NCBI GenBank assembly: GCA_937934115.1
Contig: CALHAH010000013.1
Coordinates: forward strand, 1 to 64,000
Source of the DNA: an uncultured Thermoanaerobaculum sp.
GTDB lineage: Bacteria; Acidobacteriota; Thermoanaerobaculia; Thermoanaerobaculales; Thermoanaerobaculaceae
Direction: 5' to 3'
DNA: 64,000 nt
Part shown: piece by piece, positions 57,787 through 64,000 of the stretch
Layout of the letters: each line of letters begins with the position of its first letter
Position numbering within the stretch: the stretch's first letter is position 1
Made by a program: the position numbers and the translations under genes
The notes under the pieces: generated by a model
What the model saw: only the letters and a program-made list of their open reading frames with translations
Databases searched by the model: none
Told to the model about the DNA's origin: nothing

Positions 57787-60700
57787 TTACATGCCCGCGC
57801 TTTCAACGACCCACCGTATGAAAGGGCGAAACAGCTGCCAAGTGATGGGAGGGGGCTGCCTTGGGCCGCAAAAAGCTTTCATGGTTTCGGCTTTGGTGCG
57901 GGGCAAGGCCGGGAGCTGGCGAAAGCTGGGCACCAACGGGGCAAAGGGGGCGCCCTGTGCCAAACACAGGTCGCGAAAATCAGCAAAGGACAAAGCTTTT
58001 AAAGGCCCGCGTTGCGGGTACTCGGCCAAGGAGGCTGCTTGTAAGAAGCAAAAGATCTGCGGCCAAAGGGCCAGGCCCGCAGTGCCGGGGTTGGTGTTCA
58101 CCAGGTTGAGGCGGAAAAACCGAGCGTCAGCTTTTTCTGCAGCACCCACAAGGGCCACGGTAAGCTGGGCAAGAAGCTCGGCAGCAAAATCCACGGGTAA
58201 AAACTCCAGCCCTCGGGCTCCTGTTTCGGTAATCACCGGCTCAGCAGGGAATACCGCCGGGGGTTGCCAGGGCAACACCCTGAGTTGCAAGCAGCTGGAA
58301 AGAAGTGCCGGGAACCACTCTTTCAAAGGCGCAAAACCGCTGGAAGTGGCCCAGGACAAAAGGCCAGGGCGGCTCACCAGCACCGGCATGCGCCCCTGGC
58401 AGTGTTGCGCCACAAGCTCCACCATGCGTTCACTGACCCATTTGCTGAGGACGTAGCCATCGAAGCGCTCAGCCGCTTCCCCCAGGTGAGGAGGGAGGGG
58501 AGCCTCTTCGGAGTCAGCAGTCCCTAAGGCGAGGCTCAAGCGGGTGACGTCCAGGCTGGAGACCAAATGAAAGGCCTTCAAGCGTTTTTTCGTGGCCAAG
58601 TCCAAGAGGTTGCGGGTGGACGTGACGTTGTCTTCCATCACCTCGGCAAAGCTTGCGCCGTGGCGCACCGCGGCGGCAGCGTGGATGACCACCGCAGCCC
58701 CTTCCGCCAAAAGAGTGTAAAGCCCTTCCGGCAGGCCCAACTGCGGGTGGGAGAGGTCAGCGGCTACAGCCCATAGGCTTTTGTCCCCATCCCCGGGTGC
58801 AGTAGGTTGTGGCATGGTAAGCCCGGCGTTGACGGCGGCATCCCGCAAGCGTTGGCAGGCGTGGTCGTGGCTTTGGGCGCGTACCAAGGCCACCACGGGG
58901 CCACCGGCAGGGGGTGTGCGTAGTAACTCGGCCAAGAAATGCACGCCCAAAAAACCGGTGGCACCGGTGAGAACCGTCAAACCCTGCGGGGCAAAGGGCG
59001 GGATGGTTTGGGGTAAGGGGGTGCGCAGAAGCGCGAGCGTGACCTCATCTTTTTTGCTGGCAAAAGCAGGGGACTGTGCCATTTCCTGATGAGCAAGATC
59101 TGGCTGGGCTGTTGTCCCTGGGGCTTGCTGCAGCTTGGCAAGCAGTTCCTCCAGGGGCAAGAAGCGAACGTCTTCCACCCTTAGGGGCACCGCTCGGGCA
59201 TCCGCCAAGCTCAAGATTTCAGCGGAAGCCAAGGAGTCCAAGCCCTGCTGGGAAAGAGGCAAGGTGGGGTCCAGCTCTTCTTGGGTTTTGTGCAGGATTT
59301 GAGCCACGAGCCCCAAGAGGTCGCCGGTGGCGAAAGGTTCGGGAAGCGGCGCGGCGGCTTTGGCTTTGGACGTGGCCAGCAGGTGCTGGTAATGGGCGGC
59401 CAAAGCTGCCCTGTTCGGTTTGAGGGAAGGGGTGAGCAGCCGGTTTTCAGGGGTCCAAGGGGTGTTGTCGGGATCCACCACGATGGGTGGCAACGCCCGG
59501 GAAGGGAAGTGTTGGGCAAGGGCGCGAGCCAACCGAGTCTCCAGGTCTCCCCGGGACGCTTCCGGTGCGGCCACCACTACGGCAACGGGTCCTGTGGGGG
59601 AAGAGACCACTGCTGCCTGCTGGCACAAGCCAGTGGCTAAAAGCGCGTGTTCCATGGCCTCGGCCAGCACAAAGTACCCATCCGCCAGCTTGAGGGCGGT
59701 GCTGGTGCGGCCCAAGACCTTCACGCCCCCGTCCGGTCGCAGCTCCACCAGGTCACCGGTGAGGAAATAGCCGTCTGCGGTGATTCGGGACGCATCGGCA
59801 ACGGGCAGGGCGTAGCGCGGCAGCTTCACCGCCAGTTCCCCCCGCGGGAAGGGCCGGTCCTTCTGAGTAAACCCCAAATCCGGTCGGTCCACCAGCCGCG
59901 CGCTCACCTGGGGATGTAGTTTGCCGTTTTGCGCTATGGTGCCCACCTCGGTGGTGCCGTAAGCTTCATGCACGGGAACACCCAGGATGGTTTCCAGAAG
60001 CTTCGGCAGCCCTTCGGGTACCACGGCTCCACCCACGGCCACCGCTGCCAACCGGCCCCCGAGACGGGCGCGCAGGGCCCATCGCAGCCGGGCCAGCTGG
60101 GGGACCGCATCACCCCGTTCCAGGGCCTGCTGGTAGGCCAGCACCAGGGGCTGAAAGAGCGCCGGGGGGCCTTCCAGGTACGTGGGAGCCAAGGCGTGCA
60201 CGTCCTGCCACAGTTCCAACCCTCGCCGGCAGAAACCCACGGTGCCGCCGTTGAGCAGGGTTTGCCAAACACCCTTGCGGTCGGCAAGCAGTGCGAAGGG
60301 CTGGAAAGAGGCAGTAATCAAAGGATAGAGGAACGCTTGGTATTGCATGCCGGCGCGCATGCGCTGGCGGGTGATGGGAACGGCTTTGGGGACTCCCGTG
60401 GAGCCAGAGGTAAACAAGACGGTGTAAAGCTCGTGGTGCAAATCTTCCCCGATCCCCAGCGTCTTTGCTCGTTGCCAAGAGGGCTCGTCGTCAAAGAGCA
60501 CGGGCGTGTCCACGCCCACGCCACTGCGACTGCGCCAGCCTGAAGGTGGTGGTTCGGCCGTAAGGGGGATACACCCCGGTGGGCATGGGTTTTCCAAACA
60601 GAGCTTGAGCCCTGGAAAACCATCCAGGCGCGCAAGGCCTTTGCGGTCACCCACCGCCGCCGCCAGGCCGGTTTGTGCCAACACGCTTTGCCAGTGCTCG

Positions 60701-61737
60701 GGGGAAGCCGCGGGATCCAACCCCACGCTGGTTACGCGGGCAAAAACGCACGCAAAATCCACCAGGTAGCTTTCCCAACCTGGATTTCCCAAGGCCACCG
60801 CCACCTTGGCGCCGATAGGAAGGCCGGCGGTTTCCAAGGCGTGGGCTATGCCCAGGGCTTTTTGCCGCACCTCACCGTAGCTGAGGCTTTCCCTTGCCCA
60901 TGCCTTCACAAACAACGTGCGGGGGGAAAAGCGCACCAAGGCGTTGTTGAGGCTTACCGCTAGCTGGGGAAACTCGGTCAGTCCCAAACTTGCAAAGGTA
61001 TTGCCACAGCTGGCTTGGTAAAAGGCATGGCCCAGCTCGGGAAAGGCGGCTGAAGCTTTCGCAAAGGCGGCCGGGGATTCCGTCTCAAGCTGGGCAAAGG
61101 CTTTTTGGCAGCGGGAAAACAGCGCATACGCTTGGGGAGCCAAGGTAAAAAAGCTCTCTTCACTGCGAAAGCGGGGGCGATCATCCCCGTCCTTTTGATA
61201 CCAAGCACCGGTGAGCGCACACCGTTCCCCCCAGGGGAAAGAGGCCGCGGGTACTCCCGGCACCTCGTTGCCCACGATGCTCGCCTGCGCCAGCGGGACC
61301 GTCTCGTCCAGGGAACTGGAAAGGAGAAGCCGCACGGGAACAGGCACACCTGCCTTGGCGCACGTTTTTTCTACCTCTGCCCAAGCCTCCCGAAAGCGCT
61401 GGAGACTTTCAGCTAAAACCCACCGTGCCACCGGACCGGAGGTGGCGCGAGTGGGTGCTAAAAAGTACGCCTCGGCGCGCAGCACGAAAAGCTCTTTGAG
61501 CAACTGGAAGGCTTGCTGGGTATCGGGTTGTTCCTGCAGCCTATTTGCCATTTCCGCCAGAACTAAAAGCTTTTTCCGCAACTCCGCACCCCGGGGATGG
61601 GAGGGTTCCGGCGGCAAGATAAAAGCCTGCTGGGTTGCCTCTCGCAAAACCGCCGCCACTTCCCGGAGACGGTCTATGGCGGGAGCCAGTTGCGGGTGTT
61701 CCTGCAGGAGGCGGGCAAGCCAAGGTGGGTTACTCAC
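57787..61737 (-). CDS. Carboxylic-acid-reductase-like A-T-R enzyme
   Basis: Protein of 1316 residues. Residues 1-270 are helical and unassigned. Then an adenylation domain (LFTSGSTGVPKAV near 440, EAYGTTEVG, YFLTGDLVEL, LGRTSTALKLADGYFV, LLTPSLKPNR), a carrier domain with the phosphopantetheine Ser in QQGLDSLASAEIL near 833, and a reductase domain (VLTGATGFLGVHFLAELL near 922, active Y-x-x-x-K in DGYVLSKWVSE). This order fits enzymes that activate an acid and release it as an aldehyde or alcohol. TPSLK in A10 is as in carboxylic acid reductases. It starts at a GTG overlapping the HExxH gene by 8 bases. Substrate unknown; a fatty acid is likely. Confidence 0.88.
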   Translation of the reverse strand: MSNPPWLARLLQEHPQLAPAIDRLREVAAVLREATQQAFILPPEPSHPRGAELRKKLLVLAEMANRLQEQPDTQQAFQLLKELFVLRAEAYFLAPTRATSGPVARWVLAESLQRFREAWAEVEKTCAKAGVPVPVRLLLSSSLDETVPLAQASIVGNEVPGVPAASFPWGERCALTGAWYQKDGDDRPRFRSEESFFTLAPQAYALFSRCQKAFAQLETESPAAFAKASAAFPELGHAFYQASCGNTFASLGLTEFPQLAVSLNNALVRFSPRTLFVKAWARESLSYGEVRQKALGIAHALETAGLPIGAKVAVALGNPGWESYLVDFACVFARVTSVGLDPAASPEHWQSVLAQTGLAAAVGDRKGLARLDGFPGLKLCLENPCPPGCIPLTAEPPPSGWRSRSGVGVDTPVLFDDEPSWQRAKTLGIGEDLHHELYTVLFTSGSTGVPKAVPITRQRMRAGMQYQAFLYPLITASFQPFALLADRKGVWQTLLNGGTVGFCRRGLELWQDVHALAPTYLEGPPALFQPLVLAYQQALERGDAVPQLARLRWALRARLGGRLAAVAVGGAVVPEGLPKLLETILGVPVHEAYGTTEVGTIAQNGKLHPQVSARLVDRPDLGFTQKDRPFPRGELAVKLPRYALPVADASRITADGYFLTGDLVELRPDGGVKVLGRTSTALKLADGYFVLAEAMEHALLATGLCQQAAVVSSPTGPVAVVVAAPEASRGDLETRLARALAQHFPSRALPPIVVDPDNTPWTPENRLLTPSLKPNRAALAAHYQHLLATSKAKAAAPLPEPFATGDLLGLVAQILHKTQEELDPTLPLSQQGLDSLASAEILSLADARAVPLRVEDVRFLPLEELLAKLQQAPGTTAQPDLAHQEMAQSPAFASKKDEVTLALLRTPLPQTIPPFAPQGLTVLTGATGFLGVHFLAELLRTPPAGGPVVALVRAQSHDHACQRLRDAAVNAGLTMPQPTAPGDGDKSLWAVAADLSHPQLGLPEGLYTLLAEGAAVVIHAAAAVRHGASFAEVMEDNVTSTRNLLDLATKKRLKAFHLVSSLDVTRLSLALGTADSEEAPLPPHLGEAAERFDGYVLSKWVSERMVELVAQHCQGRMPVLVSRPGLLSWATSSGFAPLKEWFPALLSSCLQLRVLPWQPPAVFPAEPVITETGARGLEFLPVDFAAELLAQLTVALVGAAEKADARFFRLNLVNTNPGTAGLALWPQIFCFLQAASLAEYPQRGPLKALSFADFRDLCLAQGAPFAPLVPSFRQLPALPRTKAETMKAFCGPRQPPPITWQLFRPFIRWVVESAGM

Positions 61738-62728
61738 GGCTTCTCCCCCTTTCGGGCCCCAGCAGCGGCGAATTCCACCGCCCCAGGGCCAGCTCTTCCA
61801 AAGAAAGCGACAACAGGGATGGGAGCAGTGCTGCTTTTTCTTGCTCCTGAGGCGAGCCCAGGGTGCTCAATGAGTGGACGGCGTGACAGCAGGCGGCTGC
61901 CAAAAACTGAAAGGCATCGTCGCAGGTAGGGGGTGTGCTTCGGTAGTTTAGCACGCGGCCTGTGGGCCGAACGGCGGGGAACGCTTCAAGGCCCAGGAAC
62001 TGCAAAGCCAGCGGGGCATCGTAATGGCCGTAAGCAGCTTGCAACCCGTACCAATCGGCTACCAGCTCCTCCAGCAGCGTATGGCCCAATTTTCCGAAAA
62101 CTCGAACCGTTACGTAATGGGCCGCTTCGTGATGGAGGCGGATGGTCAGGGCTTTTTGCTCCGCAGTTTCCGCGTTTTCTGGGACTTCGACGCCGCTATA
62201 CGGTCCTCGGGAAGCTAGGACCAGCCGGTCTTGATAAAGCTTTTTACATGCCAGAACTTGGGGCCAGGGAATGGCCTCCATCTCCCCTTGTTCCCACGCC
62301 TGACGCAAGGCTCGGTAACGCTGCCAGTTGTTAAGCCCTTGGAGCAAGCACGCACCCATGGATTGGGGAATCGCCGTTGGCTCCCCCCGGTGCCCCAAAA
62401 GCTGCACCAGCCGCACGAAGTCTTCCCGGCAACCGGCAATCACCGTTGGCAGCGTTCCAGCGGGGGTGGGCACCAGCTGCAAGGTGAGAGCTTCCGGGGC
62501 TTGAAGCGGTGGGGGCCCTTGGTCTGTGGCGCGCTCTCCCCGGCGCACCGCGCGCTCCCACTCCGGGGTTTGGCTCAAGCCTTGCGTTGGGGAAAAGCGC
62601 AGCTGGGGAAAGGCTTCCATCAAGTGCACGAGGAGCGGGATGCCTTCCTTGGGGAGAGCGCGATAAAAAGCCAGATAGGGTTCGTCGGGCAACGGGAGCG
62701 AGGCGCAGGGAGGGGGAGAGGGCGACAA
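61730..62728 (-). CDS. HExxH-motif protein, possibly 5'-frameshifted
   Basis: Protein of 332 residues counted from a TTG, with no signal peptide. A HExxH-type zinc motif is seen in LHHEAAHYVTVRVFG (residues 200-204), with a candidate third ligand in LLEELVADWYG 16-17 residues on. A Cys-rich helix AAACCHAVHSL follows. I do not know the family; a metalloprotease is only one reading of the motif. The frame opens with Pro-rich residues after a stop 12 bases upstream, while another frame just upstream (GTG at 62817) reads DPETRERRRANYWRSLGVEEK, so the true N-terminus may be split by a frameshift near 62700-62740. It is coupled to the A-T-R gene. Confidence 0.6.
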   Translation of the reverse strand: MSPSPPPCASLPLPDEPYLAFYRALPKEGIPLLVHLMEAFPQLRFSPTQGLSQTPEWERAVRRGERATDQGPPPLQAPEALTLQLVPTPAGTLPTVIAGCREDFVRLVQLLGHRGEPTAIPQSMGACLLQGLNNWQRYRALRQAWEQGEMEAIPWPQVLACKKLYQDRLVLASRGPYSGVEVPENAETAEQKALTIRLHHEAAHYVTVRVFGKLGHTLLEELVADWYGLQAAYGHYDAPLALQFLGLEAFPAVRPTGRVLNYRSTPPTCDDAFQFLAAACCHAVHSLSTLGSPQEQEKAALLPSLLSLSLEELALGRWNSPLLGPERGRSRE

Positions 62729-62988
62729 AAGGCCAAAAGCTCACGGGTGGCCTTTTCTTCCACCCCCAAGCTTCGCCAATAGTTCGCCCGCCGGCGCTCC
62801 CTTGTTTCTGGGTCCACGTCCTCAATGTACCACGCCTACAGGAGCTAGCGGAGCAAAGAAAGCCCCAGCCCTCCGGCGCACGGCAGGTTTTCTCACGGCA
62901 AGCCAAATGGACTCGCGACTAAATGGCCCTTTCGGGGGAAAAATCGCCCAGTGGCCCACAGCCCATGGCCTGGGCTTGCCTGGTTGGT

Positions 62989-64000
62989 TTACTGCTTGGG
63001 CTCTTCCGGCACCTTGATGCTTTCCCCGCGCTCTTGAACGATGCGGCGGTACCAGTGGTCGGGGTAGCGGGGATGGGTCACTTTGCCCTGGCTGTCGCGG
63101 ACGTTGCCGTCAATGTACTTCCAAATGAGAAACTCGCCGAGCTGGCGCCAACGGGCCACGACCTTTTCCCCTTCCTCCACGCTGTAGCGGGTGAGGAAGT
63201 CCCGGGCCAGCTCCGGGGATTGACGGTACAACGTTAACGCCGCCTCCTCCACGTCTTTTTGCCGCGCCAAAAACGAGCCCTCCAATTCCCGCTGGACCGG
63301 CTGAATATCCTGGATCATATCCGCGTAACGGCTGTAGGCCCAGTTGGCCACAAAATTAAAGACCCAAAAGGCCGAGTCCCAGGAAAAGCGGGAAAAGTCG
63401 CCGCTGCCCACGGCGTACGGTTTGGGAACGCGGCGGATGCCGCAGTACATGGGGGTGTACACGGTGGTGTACGTGTCATCCAAACCAAACCACAAAACCC
63501 CACCGATGGGGGCAGGCAAGTGAGAGCGCATTTGCGCCACAAAGGAAAAACCGGTTTGTTGCGTGGAAATTGCCCTTTCGTGGACGTACTTTTTGCCATC
63601 CACTTCCCATTGCATGGGCCGCCAACGGTAAGGACAGGCGAAAGGACCGGCACCCACGTCTTGGGTCATATCCAAAGGTGTGCCCTCAAAGTGGTCACGC
63701 ATGAGGGCAAACATGTCGGCCACCGCAAGCTTTTTATCGGGTTTCACGTACAGCGGTAAACGCTGGTCCAAGTGGTAGCCATCCACGTACTCCACACCCA
63801 AGTTCAGGGAAGGCGCCACGCGGCGGAAAACGCTCCATACCCGCGATTCGCAAAAACGGGCGGCGCTAAAATCGTAAGGGGCGTAGGTATCCGCAAAGCT
63901 GAACTCTTCATCTTTGCCGGAAAACCAACCCTTTTTGCGGGCAAATTCGATCACATCGGGGCTGTAAAGGCAGTTTTCGGGATCTTTCAAGGGAAAACGG
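62989..64000 (-). CDS. C69/U34-family dipeptidase, 3' part
   Basis: The last 337 codons of a dipeptidase-like protein; the frame remains open at the window edge, so the active Cys at the N-terminus is not seen. Family marks: RFPLKDPENCLYSPDVIEFARKKGWF at the truncated start, FEGTPLDMTQDVGAGPF, FVAQMRSHLPAPIGGVLWFGLDD and DSAFWVFNFVANWAYSRY (residues about 113-225). These N-terminal-nucleophile enzymes split dipeptides, often in the periplasm. It lies 171 bases from the HExxH gene upstream of that operon; that gap shows nothing else. Confidence 0.88.
   Translation of the reverse strand, partial: RFPLKDPENCLYSPDVIEFARKKGWFSGKDEEFSFADTYAPYDFSAARFCESRVWSVFRRVAPSLNLGVEYVDGYHLDQRLPLYVKPDKKLAVADMFALMRDHFEGTPLDMTQDVGAGPFACPYRWRPMQWEVDGKKYVHERAISTQQTGFSFVAQMRSHLPAPIGGVLWFGLDDTYTTVYTPMYCGIRRVPKPYAVGSGDFSRFSWDSAFWVFNFVANWAYSRYADMIQDIQPVQRELEGSFLARQKDVEEAALTLYRQSPELARDFLTRYSVEEGEKVVARWRQLGEFLIWKYIDGNVRDSQGKVTHPRYPDHWYRRIVQERGESIKVPEEPKQ

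Overview
The window is a dense, GC-rich bacterial chromosome segment. Genes abut or overlap by a few bases, and GTG and TTG starts are common. The cell is Gram-negative: it has an LptE-type LPS assembly lipoprotein, a lipid A acyltransferase, TolC proteins and outer-membrane barrel candidates. The proteins and the combination of an NHLM peptide system with many FHA and sigma54-type regulators remind me of thermophilic Acidobacteriota such as Thermoanaerobaculum. That placement is inference from memory, not from a search.

1-8 kb: the start of a DUF7948/SBBP-like surface protein cut by the window edge, a possible insertion-sequence remnant, a UbiE-like methyltransferase, a YihY membrane protein, a beta-CASP nuclease, Mn-type superoxide dismutase, a PilZ protein, an MtaD-LemA pair and a lipid A acyltransferase. 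8-20 kb: a long plus-strand run with gmk-rpoZ-coaBC-uracil-DNA glycosylase, an HD-GYP phosphodiesterase, a PilW-like TPR lipoprotein, a roadblock protein, ftsY, ribD-ribE, an unknown gene, hemW and two envelope proteins. 20-34 kb: an inositol-phosphatase-family gene, a GGDEF protein, small membrane proteins, tRNA-Ser(TGA), a membrane-anchored double SagB-type nitroreductase with a secreted MEMO-like partner, an AEC transporter, a PaaG-like protein, a sirtuin, radC, leuS-lptE, tRNA-Arg(TCG) and thiI.

34-41 kb is a signalling block: a coiled-coil FHA protein, a membrane pseudokinase, a barrel protein, a STAS protein, a cyclic-nucleotide-binding plus FHA regulator and a sigma54 activator. 41-57.4 kb is a lanthipeptide locus of the NHLM type. 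It holds a HAD plus kinase-like fusion, an NHLP-leader precursor with one core cysteine, a CCG-type LanM, a double-GNAT protein, two TolC genes (the first split by an in-frame TAG), an HlyD adaptor, a C39 peptidase-ABC exporter and a second ABC protein with an FHA domain at its N-terminus. A near-consensus sigma54 promoter lies just before the precursor gene, and the sigma54 activator lies two genes upstream. The simplest reading is a sigma54-switched lanthipeptide system whose export may be gated by phosphothreonine sensing. 57.8-62.8 kb carries, on the minus strand, a carboxylic-acid-reductase-like A-T-R enzyme behind a HExxH protein whose 5' end looks frameshifted. The window ends inside a C69-family dipeptidase.

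Several genes show a TAnnnT box exactly 6 nt before the start codon, which suggests leaderless transcription and helps choose starts.
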